A DNA stretch of 64,000 nucleotides. Origin: Antedon mediterranea (taxonomy: Eukaryota > Echinodermata > Crinoidea > Comatulida > Antedonidae). The stretch lies in NCBI RefSeq assembly GCF_964355755.1, contig NC_092677.1:25266101-25330100 (forward strand). Direction: 5' to 3'. Shown in pieces: positions 24,367-36,344 of the stretch. The stretch's first letter is position 1, and each line of letters opens with the position of its first letter. The position numbers and the translations under genes are program-made. Below the pieces are notes generated by a model. It was not told the origin of the DNA. It was given only the letters and a program-made list of their open reading frames with translations, and made no database searches.

Positions 24367-27344
24367 ATGTCTTGTGACACTAAAGGCATATGCGATTTTT
24401 TCAAGAAACACTGGTCGATTGTAATAGTTTTTACAGCATTTATAAATAACATTTTTTATTCTGGATTCATACACAGCTACAACTTACTCTACCTTGAACT
24501 CCATAATACATTTAATTCAACGGCTACACAGACAGGTGAGTATGTTTTGTCTCACATAGCGTTTCATACGTATCACAGTACGTATGCTGGATAGAAACGT
24601 CGACTGACTGTGGAATACGCCAACAACATAAAAAAGAAAATACCTGTAATCAAGGCAATCTAGCAAAAGGACACTGCGCTCTCCTTGTCATGATAGGAAC
24701 TCGTAACAGTCCTTAGATATTATGTCTCGCTGCGACAAATATCAAAAGATTTGTACTATGTACATCAGCGGCGCGCGGTGTCTGTTAAGGGGCGTGGAAC
24801 TGATCGTGTCGCAGCCACAGATAAACCCTTTGATCCCCGGAGCTCAGCATCCTGTTGATGTTCGATTGCCTTGCTAGATACGTAACCACAACATAATATT
24901 AAAATTGTAAATATATTTTCAGGTATTCCTGGAGCTGTATCAGTGTCGTTATTCAGTGGGTGCTGCATTTTCGTAACCTTTATCTTTCAAAAGATTGGGC
25001 ACCAGAAGACCGTTATCCTCGGAGTCACACTCTGCTGTCTGGGACTGCTGGTGTCATCCTTTTCTCAGCGCATCACGTGGTTATATATTACATATGGTGT
25101 TTTCTATGGATTCGGTATCTGCTGTATATACATGAGCTTTACTGATAAAATTATGAGAAGTTTCAAAAAGAGATATTCATCAACGGTAACGTGTACAGCA
25201 TTTATTGGTGCAAGTCTAGGTAAGACTTTAATACGAGTAAATATAATATTCTTAAAAGCTTTACGTCCTACTCCTTCATGGTGAACTGGGCCTTTGACTG
25301 AAGAGGCTACCCAGTATAAAGAAATAATAATAATAATAATAATAATAGAAAGAAAATAATAAATGATGACATTAAAATGCGTGCGCAGAATTACTCTTTT
25401 TACTCGGTAGTCTGCGAGTTACGCGTGCGCGTCCTGAAAGATCCCTACTAAAAACGACATGTGCGTTATTTTGTAGGTATTATGCTTGCACCTGTTATCG
25501 AATGGTTATACAAGCAGTATAAATGGAGAGTGACATTACGAATATTTAGCGGTGTATTCGCTGTAATTGGGTATTCATCAACACTGGTTTTAGTGGACTG
25601 TGAGTCGACGACACATGGACACTATAATGAAACAGAAGAAAGTGATGATAATGAAGAAGGAAAACAGAATAAAGATGAAAACAATTCTGAACATGAAGGC
25701 AGACAGGATGAAGATACAAATGATTCTATTGAAAAGCTTGAACGAAAAGAAGAAGAAAACTCAGAGCAAAGTGATGACAACAAAGAAAATGACCACAATG
25801 ATGGCGAACCCGTAATGTTCAAAGAGGTAGACCACACTAATGACGTCAGCAATGATAAGATGTATGAAGAACCACCACGTGTAAACGATGTATTACAGGA
25901 CCTTGTGACAGTCAACGATGAGAAACATGAAATTTCAACTAGGCCTACTACTACAATGAGTTTATACTTTCTAAAATACATAACTGTGTTCAGACGAAAG
26001 GATTTTGTAACAGCTTTACTAGGAGTACTGTTAACAGCCACTGCTGTATTGTTTTCGTATATCAGTGTTGTGAGTTCACATTGAAGCAATCCACACAGAT
26101 TTTAGGGCCTTAAGCTCTGTCTACACTATCAAACTAGTTTGACAAAAAAGTGTGATGTGCCCAAATATGGTAGTGGTATGACATCATCATGTCCATATAT
26201 GGGCACATCACATTTTTTGTCACATAAACTTTGATAATGTGGACAGAGCTTTAGACCCAATAAATGTATTACTAATCAATCATACCATTTTGTTAATAAT
26301 AATATACTTTTTAGGCTATTTTCCAATTTACCATGTCACCGTGTTTGACAACACAGAGCTTTTAGACGACCTCCTAGGCATGGGCTTACTATTCAGACAA
26401 AAGACCCCACAAACCTGTTTCAAAATAGACTTTGTTTAAGTTTGTTTCCTATACTATTATATTTAACTTCTTCTAGGGAAACTTTCTGTTTCAAAAGGGC
26501 GTGGAGAAGGTAAATATATCCATCGTTATGCTTTGGATGGGTTTTGGTGACGTCATTGGAAGGATACTGACAGCAGTATGTTCTGATAGACTTCCCGTGT
26601 CCAGACTTTGCCAATACGCAATAACTGACATCGTCGCAGCCGTAACGTCTATTTGTTTACCGTTCATTTCGACTGAAAAGGGCCTTACAGTGGCCTTATT
26701 TGGTAAATATTCAGTTTATTAAAAGACAAATTAATAGTAGGCCTATAACATACATATACAGTATTAAACAATAATCGTACCAGGTCTGTCGGTCAATAAC
26801 TGCATCATGTCGATACTTTTCTTTTAGTTCTAAGCATGCCTCGTGCTGTTTTAAACATTTTACCGGCAGCTCTATCAACGGAAATTTCAACGGATGAAAC
26901 GCGACCTGAAGCAATGGCCCTTGTATATTTAATGTTCGGCATTGGGGCACTTATCACGCCATATATTACAGGTAAGATGTTATTGATATAACAATAATAA
27001 TTATATCGACAAAAATTACCAAACTAACCAAATTAACGCATGCGTGCCGTATGACGTAATATGTCAGGTCATAGTTCAGCGCGTAATCAAACATCGCCCG
27101 GAACTCCATTCCCCAACCCGTCCAAATAAAAATCGCGCTCCTGAAATAATCGGAATTTTACTTTCTTATATTTCAAGATTCTATTTATGACGTCACTGGG
27201 ACGTATGACCTGACCTGGATTATCTGTACAGCTCTTTACGTCATCGCAGCCATTTTCTTTTTACTTGCATTACACATTAAGAAACAAAACAACGTATTGG
27301 TTTACGATCGAGTGGAAAAAACAGAAATTACAGCAGAATTATGA
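24367..27344 (+). CDS. SLC16-like MFS transporter, copy D (531 aa)
   Basis: Exons: 24367-24535, 24923-25219, 25477-26069, 26477-26702, 26828-26971, 27178-27344. Exon 1 matches C, exon 3 matches A (593 nt, loop HEGRQDEDTND and EENSEQSDDNKEND). A 6-bp loss in exon 6 removes Arg-Pro near the C-terminus (EITAEL rather than EIRPTAEL). Introns 5 and 4 hold private changes, so D is the most diverged of the four. Confidence 0.85.
26111..26252. repeat. M1 MITE in intron 3 of copy D
   Basis: Orthologous to the insertions in copies A-C. Confidence 0.88.
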
Positions 27345-27413
27345 TTATATTAAAAAAGAGTCTTTTTGTTGTTAGTAAATAATAAGGAAGGGTAGTTTTA
27401 GATCGTATTAATT

Positions 27414-28181
27414 CACGTTATAAATGAGACGGATGCTATCACTTTGCTAACTTTTATTTTTAAATAACGGCCGGAAAATTAGTAGCCTAGAGGTCTCCCT
27501 CCTCCAATTAAAGACCACTTTTTAGACTATAATGGCCTTTTTAGTAGCTTTGTTATCAATTCCTCCAAATAAATACAGTATTTAAATTACCATGTTTAGA
27601 GGAAAATTAAATGTCAAAATATAGTTATCTTGCTCTCCAAAGGGTGTGAGGGTCTGTTTGGTGTGTATGACCTTCTGTCCATTTGTGTGTATTCAAAAGT
27701 TTCAGTATTTTTGTCTGATTTCTTGGAATTATTTTCTACCCCAAAACTGCATTAATGTTAATAATAAGCACTTTAAATTAATGTGCCGCGCTCAGACATA
27801 ATGCATAAGCGACGCGGTGCTTTTTTTACCGGGATTAAATAATAATGTATATGTATTTTATAGTCTGTGTTTTAGTTATTACAATATCTGTAGAATAGGC
27901 CTATCATACCATGAAACGTCATACTTGAACAGTTGCAAAGTGGATCAAACCAGTTGGACTATATCAGTGTTTGGTTGTAATAGTCATTTAGAAATCATAA
28001 TTTGAATTGACCTGGAGCAATAATGTGTGACGTCACGAACATAAAACACACGTTGACGACTTGCCCTGAAGTTGTCGGTTTCAACACATGTGACGATCGC
28101 TGATCCTATCATAGAGCAATGATCCGATGAACTGGTAGGCCCAGGGACATCAATATCGTTCCACTGAGTGAACTCAAAATC
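27414..28181. other. Intergenic spacer, copy D to gene E
   Basis: AT-rich unique sequence that presumably holds gene E's promoter. I see no TATA box at a convincing position, no element and no further exon. Confidence 0.5.
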
Positions 28182-31100
28182 ATGGAGTGTTACACGGCAG
28201 AAATTTGCACCATTTACAAAAAATATCGGTCTTTTTTACTGGTGTTTACAGCCTTTATTAATTTTATTTTGTATGCTGGATTCATCTACAGTTATAATTT
28301 ACTTTATATGGAGCTGCAGAGCATGTTCAATTCAACAGCTACAGAGACAGGTATTGTTGTATATTAAATCCACTATAATTATAATATAATACTGTACATA
28401 ATTGTGTATAGGCTTCTGTATGTTTGCTTTTTACAAACGATTTTGCATTTAGGACGAGGAACGTTCGATTGCAATCGTAACTGTGTTATTTGTTCCGGCC
28501 CTGTGCACGATAAGGGTGATACTTGTTCTATAGTTAAATCCTTACGCCTTGTCAACTGTTTTCCTTCATAATTTGCTATAGGATCTGTTGATTTTATTAA
28601 AACAATTGTTGAACGAGCAGATTGAATAAGAATCATCACTAGGCCTACTGCCGTAGCTACTATAACGTGTGTATAATACGAAGAAAGTGAGTTGAGTAGC
28701 CTATACATTATTTATACTGGTAGTCTGAGTAAAACCATAACAATTCTTAGTTAATTCCGGCCATAAATAGTGCATGTGCCATTTTGTTGGCTTAATTATT
28801 ATTGTTGTATAAATATTGATTGGAACTAGTAGGCCTGTCATATGGGCGATAGTTTGTTTGAAGATTAACTACGCTAGAACAATACAAAACTCGATCATGG
28901 GGTAGATTTTGCCATGCACTTGTGACGTCACAGCAATTTACGGCGACGGCTGTACGGCAAGCGCGTGCGGCGAAATCGTAAATCTCGCGATTGTTCTTAA
29001 GCCATATGTATATCCCTAATACGTTGTTAAAATAGTTCTCGGTCAAGCTGCCCTTTAACTAAAAATTGACCGTATAGGCCTACTGTCACAAATGTTTAAT
29101 ATAAATAAAGCTTGCAAATAAGAAAATGAATGTTCTTACTTTATCCATTACAATCTGTTTCTATTGACTCAGCCCACAGGGGCGCAGCCAGTGGGGGGGT
29201 CACGGGGGTCCGGACCCCCCTTTTTTTTTAGAAAAAAATAAATAAAAACATGAGACAACAATACAGATAAAATCATCCTGGAGATACTGTGGAAGATTAC
29301 TACCGAGCAGTATTACCAAATCAACAAACCGAGTTAAAAACCCGTTTTTCTGCCGATAACAGGCGATGCTCTAACATATTTGGCGTAGCACCCAAGTCTA
29401 TCGAAGTGTAATGTTGAAGAAGTCTTCAAGGAACTTGAATTTGGTACGATGATCTGCCAAGACACGAACATCTTCATTCCGAGCTTCAGTGATGGAAGCG
29501 ACTGTGTAAAATTAGCGGATCCAGATGTGTTCCCGAATGTGCGTGCACTTCTTCTAATCGCGTAGGCCCTATGCCCGTAACGTCTGCTGAAGCTGAACGG
29601 AGTTTTTCGACTTTATGGAGAACGAAAACCTGTTTGCGAAATCACATGTCTTAGGAGCAGCTTTCGGGATTGTGCCTCGATCATGAACATACACTTTAAC
29701 ATGAACATTAATACAGAGAATGTCATTCGCGAATTCTGTCTCCAAGCCAAGAAGAATGTTCCAAACTTATGTTTAAAGATGCATCACGCGATGTCTAGAG
29801 CGCCGTTATAGTAACTAACGTAAAATGTATGATAATAATTTAGAAGTTAGTTATTACAATTATGTATAAGCTATCACCTATACTATACATTCGAACAAAA
29901 TAGGTATATTTTTAAACAAAATATTGTATGTACTGGGTATGATAAGCGTCTCACATACACACGGAGCCAAGATAGCTTCTTGGACTTGCACAGTGTATGA
30001 ACTCTATAACCTTACGGTTCTCAATAATATCACTCCATGCTATCATTCTAATATCTTTTTTTCAAACTTTTGCATCTCTACGTTCATTTCATGCAACTTT
30101 TGTATTGGTGAAAAGGGAGGAATTCAAATAATTCCTCCTGAGTTTACAGCCTCTCTACACAAATCAACAAACAAGCAAGAAAAAAAGTGTTTGTCTGTGG
30201 CAGCCTGGAATATAAAAATGTTGTTTTTTGTTTTCTTTGTTTCAGTTTATTAGTGTTAACATTGTCATATTTGTTTGTGCGTAAACCGATTCAAATGATC
30301 TAGATTGCCCTAGACCGCCAAAGCTTCCAGGGGGCGAAGCCCCCTGGACCCCAACCGGGGGCCCTTGGCGGCCCCCTGGCCCCCAGCCCATGGTTGCTCG
30401 CTTCGCTCGCAAAATACTCACATATTGGTTGACCCCCCCTTTAATTCTTTGCTGGCTGCGCCCCTGGCCCAAATAACTACCTCTACCTCTATTACTCTAA
30501 TTCACAGGTATACCTGGAGCTGTGTCCATTTCCCTGTTGAGTTTGTGTTCATTATTTGTGACGTTCCTTTTCCAAAGCATTGGGCACGTCTGGATAGTAT
30601 GCCTTGGTGTAACTCTATGTTCTACTGGTCTGTTGGTGTCATCCTTTGCACAAGGTATTGTAATGCTGTATGTTACGTATGGTGTTTTCTACGGATTTGG
30701 AATGTCTTGTATATACATTACGTTTACTGACAAAATTCTAACAAGTTTTGATACAACGAAATCGGCAAGAGCAACGTGTACGGCATTCATAGGCTCGAGC
30801 ATTGGTGAGTACTTTAATTCTAATACAATTTAGACAATCAAAAACTGTAAAACATAATTCAATACATTTCAATTTGCCTAACAGATATTTTATTTATTCA
30901 ACAAAAACAATTTTGCTAAATATATTAAAGATTGTCCCCCAAAACATGAAAAATTAATATTAATAAAATCGGACTTTTAATAGGCCATTTTGCAGTTTTA
31001 ATTCTGTAAAAGAAAAAAAGAAAAAAATCATTTCACTTATAAAAAGACAAAACAAACCGTTAATTGTAACCAAAAACTTATTGTTAAATTGTTTAAATTA

Positions 31101-33786
31101 AATTTTTTTGGGGGTTAACACATTCAACAAATCAAATTTAACCAAATTTATTTTCAGGGAGACAATATATCTTTAATATAAGCATGGAGTAAATTACTCC
31201 ATGATATAAGATGACAGTGTCCATGGTTGGACTATTGTAATACCATGTGTTTTATTAGAACTAATCAACAAATTTGTATTTTCATTCTATGTTTCCAGTT
31301 CATCTGTAAAAAGATGAACTCTAATATCCTATAATAATAACTCTATACTAATTTCCTTTATCAGGTATAATGCTTGCACCAGGTTTTGAGTACATGTATA
31401 CGACGTTTTCATGGCGAGTTTCTCTGAGAATTATCAGTGGAGTCTTGGCAATAGTTGGATATTCATCCGCACTTGTTTTGGTGGATATTAAGCCAATACA
31501 GAACGATCGCGAAACAAAAGAGTGCGATAATGAGGAAACAACACTTTCTAACACTGACAAATTCATTGAAAACAATGTTAAAACTATTGGAGGAAATTTA
31601 AACACTGAGAAAAAAAATTTAGAAACAAATGACTGTGGCGAAAGATCTGAAATGTGTTTAGAACTATTTGAAAATACTGACTTGAATGTAGGTGACAAAA
31701 CGTTGGAAATTGACGGAATAAAGTCTCAGAATTTATATTTTTCAAAATATACATTTCTTCTCAAGCGACGAGAATTTGTTACAGCTTTGGTTGGATTGTT
31801 ACTAGCAGCTGGTGCTTCAAAGTTCACTTATATTAGCGTTGTAAGACTTTTTATTCCCTCCGATTTTTGTAGAGTTTTTTGTTATTCTTTTCTTTGACTT
31901 ATTCCTAAATCTTTTGGAAATCTCAAACTTATCTCAAAAGGTCAGTATACAATACGCTTCAAAGTATACTTTCACCCGATTCACATGGCATCAGACGTAA
32001 TACAGTGTCACATACCGCCACGTATTGTGTTAAGGTTAGGCTTATGGCCTATATGAGGTGTCACATGTGACGTATCACTGTATCACACACATTGGTTATG
32101 ATACTGTACAATTGTAGATATAGCACATAATAATCGTCTAGTTATATTTTAGGTCTACATGTATTACCATTAATTACTTTTGATATTTTGACAGGGAAAT
32201 TTCTTATTAGGAGAAGGAATGGACACACAAACTATATCATTGGTTATATTATGGATGGGTGTAGGAGACGTTGTATCTAGGTGTATGACGGCGCTACTCT
32301 CGGATAGACTTCCAGTGTCCAGACTTTGCCAATACGCAATAAGTAACATCGTCGCAGCCGTAGCGTCAACTTGTCTGCCATTTATATCGTCGACAGGAGG
32401 CCTTAAAGCGGCTTTAATCGGTAGGTGAAGAATACAGTTAGTAGTTTGGTATTCTACAGACAAAGAACAAAAGTATCTGAAACTATTAATAACGAGGAGC
32501 ATTCTCACGCATCCTTTCTGAATTTTCTTTCTGACTAACTCCATTCTTTAAACAAAAACTACGTGTATTTTCAGTCCTATGCATTCCACGTGCAACGAGG
32601 GAGGCTATCAAACATCCTATCTCTTTCTTTCTAACTCTTCAATATTATTTCTGGCTAACTCTTCACCATATTCTTTCTGGCTTAAGCGTGGTTCCCACTA
32701 GCGACGCAACACAAGGACGTAACGCAACGCAAGTGAATTGACCAATCACAAGCGATGGCTTATTCGCTTGTGATTGCTAACTGTCTATAACTTCGCTTGT
32801 CATTGGTTAAAAACGCTTGCGTTGCGTTTACGTCCTTGCGTTACGTTCTAGTGGGAACCAAGCTTAACTCTTCACCACCTTCTTTCTGGCTAACTCTTCA
32901 CCACATTCTTTCTGGCTAACTCTTTACCATATTCTTTCTGGCTAACTCTTTACCACATTCTTTCTGGCTAACTCTTCACCACATTCTTTCTGGCTAACTC
33001 TTCGCCCTATTCTTTAAACAGTAACTTTAAACGTATACTTTTGATCATTTTTCAGTCCTGAGTATTCCACGTGCAGTTTTAAATATCTTAATACCATCTT
33101 TATCGACTGAAATATCTACGAATGGAACTAGATCAGAAGCGATGGCTGTCGTATACGTCGTGTTTGGAATTGGTGTATTTATCACGCCTTATATTACAGG
33201 TACAGTTAAAATGTCAAATTAACAACACTAGTACTAGGCCTAAAGTTAACACTACTACTGACAATTGCCTCTCCGCAGAGGCCTAGTCTGGGCCACTGGT
33301 TTAGAAAACCTCGGACGTGTTTAGCCTTTTTCGACATATTTGAATGCCTGTTTTCTTCTTCACCACAAGCTCCGGGGCCCCTAGGTTTAGCCAGTAAGCG
33401 CTCATAGCCGTTACGCCACTCACTACTGACACTACTAATCCCAAAGTTACACATTGTCTTTAAAAAGACAACTCCGGAAGATGGTGGTCGTATCAAACGA
33501 AACGTCAATACATTCTCCGCCATTTATTTCTCCTCCTCCCTCCACCCCCACATTGTGGAAAAACCTGGTGTACCGCAAACCTAACTTTACTCTTATTATT
33601 TCAGATACTATTTATGACGTCACTGGATCCTATGACATGGCGTGGTTTATTTGTACTGGCTTACATGTACTTTCCTCGGTATTTATTTTGCTTACCATAC
33701 ATGTAAAAAAACAAAATATAAAATCAGATGAACGACAGCTAAACTATCAAGTTGTAAAAGAAGATTCGGATAACAGGAAAATATAA
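28182..33786 (+). CDS. SLC16-like MFS transporter, gene E (497 aa)
   Basis: Exons: 28182-28350, 30508-30804, 31365-31840, 32195-32420, 33056-33199, 33605-33786, total 1494 nt with a TAA stop. Exon lengths 1, 2, 4 and 5 equal those of A-D exactly. The protein is clearly paralogous but diverged (TM1 region FINFILYAGFIYSYNLLYME; TM8 G-D-V-V-S-R keeps the Asp/Arg pair). The TM6-TM7 loop is shorter than in A-D and less acidic. Intron 1 carries a hAT-like transposon, intron 4 a 26-bp tandem array with an M2 MITE and a decoy copy of the exon 5 acceptor. No frame break is seen, so the gene appears functional. Confidence 0.85.
28886..29060. repeat. M4 interspersed block, copy 1
   Basis: Contains TTACGGCGACGGCTGTACGG, CAATTTAC and CCCTAATACGTTGTTAAAAT; two diverged copies occur at 36345-36490 (inverted) and 37205-37350. 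Lies in intron 1 of gene E. The class is unknown. Confidence 0.7.
29177..30466 (+). mobile_element. Decayed hAT-type DNA transposon (1290 bp)
   Basis: Perfect 15-bp terminal inverted repeats CAGGGGCGCAGCCAG / CTGGCTGCGCCCCTG are flanked by a direct GCCCA on both sides (29172-29176 and 30467-30471). Plus-strand coding remnants include DTVEDYYRAV near 29285 and, near 29570-29645, 'PVTSAEAERSFSTLWRTKT', the classic hAT C-terminal dimerisation signature. Most of the transposase is missing or frame-broken. hAT elements usually give 8-bp duplications; here only 5 bp match, as in hAT5-type elements or after decay. It sits in intron 1 of gene E. Confidence 0.88.
32575..32594 (+). pseudogene. Relic of exon 5 of gene E
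   Basis: TTTTCAGTCCTATGCATTCC resembles the true exon 5 acceptor at 33056 (TTTTTCAGTCCTGAGTATTCC). Homology lasts about 20 bp into the exon and also covers the preceding TTCTTTAAACA intron text, so a partial tandem duplication left a decoy 3' splice site. Confidence 0.55.
32616..33010. repeat. 26-bp tandem array in intron 4 of gene E
   Basis: Units of TTCTTTCTGGCTAACTCTTC plus ACCACA/ACCATA. The array is split by an M2 MITE at 32683-32876. Confidence 0.88.
32683..32876. repeat. M2 MITE, full-length copy
   Basis: A nearly perfect hairpin: AGCGTGGTTCCCACTAGCGA on the left, TCTAGTGGGAACCAAGCT on the right, with ACGCAAGGACGTAACGCAA-type sequence in both arms. It is inserted within the 26-bp array; TA or TTAA flanks both ends. 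Confidence 0.92.
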
Positions 33787-34200
33787 AATGTGAAACATTG
33801 AATTGTGGAGCAATTTATAGGGCCTAATATTAGTAAAAATATAAACATTTTGGCACATATGGCGTTTCATACGTATACCACTTGAGCTTGTTTTCAGACA
33901 AAAATCGAAAAAAAAATACAGACTTGGGGCTTGAGTCTATAATGTTTCTTATTTGATTGTTCTGTTCTTTTATAATATTATAACTTGCAACGTAGCTCTT
34001 GTCTATACGAACAGGACGTTTCGTTTACAATAAAAATGATAAAACCCCTGTTATGGTTCATTGGGATTGATCTTTTAGACAATGTATGCTCAGAACGCAT
34101 ATGGAAACCAAAGTAGTTATATATTTCAACTCGTCACCATATATATTATTGTACATCTTTCGGCATATTGATATTTTGAGATCGACATTCAGTCATACGC

Positions 34201-35484
34201 CTTTTTCACGAAACGAAAGACATCGATGACAAACAATGCCGAGCAACGAAGCGTAACCAACATAAATAAATTCGTAACTCCTCAACGGACAGTCGTGTGG
34301 ACAAAACGTTTACTTTAAAATGTTCTTAACAGATTAGCGTCATGAGGTAATTTCCCTATTGATCGTAATCAAAACGGTACTGGGTTTGGTCTACTAGCGT
34401 TCCTGCTCCCAACCAGTACATCCATTCATAGAAGCCTTAATGAAGTAAGCCTACCTGGTGGTGGCCATAGAACGGTCCCGAGATAACGACTATACTTCGG
34501 CTTTAGTCAATAGAAGATTGAATAAATTGTTAGAGATAAAGTATACGATGTTATGATTATGTGTAGATATGTGATTTGTTCTTTTTATTCCAATGATGTT
34601 ATGTATTTAATAAATTTGTTATATCAATTAATTAAATTATCGTAGATTGCATATTATGCGATGAATATTATTTAATAAATTTTTGATATATTATTATTAT
34701 TATATTAATAAAAAAGATATTTGTTAGTATAAATTAAAAAATATAGATATAAGGAAGAAAAGCAAAGAGATTATGGAGCGGCTGTACCAGAATATACAAC
34801 ACTAAGTATTGTAAAGTTAATATATTAAAAATTTAGGCGATCTTGTCAAAGGTCAAGCGCCTTCAGCCTGCCACGTTTCGATATTCAATATTGAACTTGA
34901 CCAAGGTTATCTACACATAATCATAACATCGTATACTCTATCTCTAACAATTTATTCAATCTTCTATCGACTAAAGCCGAAGTATAGTCGTTATCTCGGG
35001 ACCGTTCTATGGCCACCACCAGGTAGGCTTACTTCATTAAGGCTTCTATGAATGGATGTACTGGTTGGGAGCAGGAACGCTAGTAGACCAAACCCAGTAC
35101 CGTTTTGATTACGATCAATCGGGAAATTACCTCATGACATAACTGTATGATTGAAAAAAAAATAGAAAAAAACACCACAGTGTATAACGCCGGTGACAAA
35201 CGCCTATACTTATACACTGTGGAGTTTTTTTAGATGGATTTTAAGCACATTGACAACAATTTTTTTATTTTTTTTCAATCACACAGTGATGTAGGCCAAT
35301 CTTGAAAGAAAATTTTACAGTAATTTTGTTTTTTCATACGATCCGTTCAAGAGTTACGATTTTTAAATTAACATGGTGTCCTGAAATCCCCGAAAACGCT
35401 ATGTTATTTCTGTTGGTTACGCTTCGTTGCACGGCATTGTTTGTCATCGATCGAAGATGTCTTTCGTTTCGTGAAAAAGTCGTA
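34201..35484. mobile_element. Large foldback element between genes E and F
   Basis: The outer arms (34201-34262 and 35414-35484: TTTTTCACGAAACGAAAGAC versus its complement) and inner arms (34340-34570 and 34905-35140, including CCACCACCAGGTAGGCTTAC) are inverted copies of each other over more than 300 bp. The AT-rich centre (about 34571-34904) forms the loop. I see no coding sequence. The right arm holds a second hairpin at 35150-35284. Confidence 0.85.
35150..35284. repeat. Hairpin MITE nested in the foldback right arm
   Basis: Ends TGATTGAAAAAAAAATAG and its near-complement; inside is a second inverted pair CCACAGTGTATAA / TTATACACTGTGG (approximate). It is absent from the left arm, so it inserted after the foldback formed. 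Confidence 0.7.
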
Positions 35485-35944
35485 TTTTGATCAAGATGGG
35501 ATGTTTTTCACAGCAGGCTATTTTCACGTAGAAATCCGCTACCGTTCAGTTTTCATAAACGGCTGACTAGACTCGAGGATGTTCCGGTTGTCTGGTAGCG
35601 TGCCAGCAGCGTGCTCGACTATATATTCATGTCATATAATATACACACACAGTAAATATTCGACGAATGCCATCAGATTGCCGCTCTTGTGTTATGACCA
35701 CCTGCCATTTCTTAACAAGCATTTACACTATACGTTTTCATGTAGTCAAATTTGATCGCTCTTGCTGTAGTCAAAGGTGATGCTCGTTGCAAAATGGCAT
35801 GTAAGGGATTAGTTAGCAGTGTCCTTAACAAGAAAACGTTACTGGTGATCACAGCATTCGTTTTCCTGATGTTCTATGGGGGATTTCTCTACAGTTATAA
35901 TTTACTTTATCTTGAACTTCATGTTGCGTTTAATTCAACAGCTA

Positions 35945-36250
35945 CACAGACGGGTAAGTAGACCGACGGGCAAGTAGGCCGACGAGTAAGTAGTCCTACG
36001 GGCAATTAAGCCTACGGGTTAAGTAGGCCTACGGGTAAATAGGCCTATTGGTTAAGTAGGCCGACGGGTAAGTAGGCCGACGGGCAATTAGGCCTACGGG
36101 CAAGTAGGCCTACGGGTTAAGTAGACCGACGGTTAAGTAGGTCTAATGGTAAGTAGGTAAATAGGCCTACGGGTAAGTAGGCCTACGGGTAAGTAGGCCT
36201 ACGGGTATAGGTACTATGCGGTAAGTAAGTCTACGGGCAAGTAGGCCTAT
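35945..36250. repeat. 15-16 bp minisatellite spanning the exon 1 donor of gene F
   Basis: Repeats of CGGGTAAGTAGGCCTA begin with the real 5' splice site (ACGG|GTAAGTAG) and run for about 19 units into intron 1. Many units keep GGTAAGTAG, a strong consensus donor. Confidence 0.9.
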
Positions 36251-36344
36251 GTCATCGAGTTTGGCAATGACAAACTTTAGTAGGTACTTTGCCTTGTTAG
36301 TAGACCTATGTACTAGACTATACCTAAAGGATAACTTGGCCGAC

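Larger units (their letters stand above)
23942..27413 (+). repeat. Tandem unit 4 (truncated, gene portion only)
   Basis: Homology with the other units runs from AAATGTTAATTAG to about TTTTAGATCGTATTAAT at 27413, then stops abruptly. The minisatellite, inverted-repeat element and 150-bp block are absent, marking the right edge of the array. Confidence 0.9.

Noticed and set aside
30242-30730. Open frames around 30242-30472 (minus) and 30365-30730 (plus)
   Set aside because: The first lies in the G/C-rich right end of the hAT element; the second runs out of frame across the element end and exon 2 of gene E.
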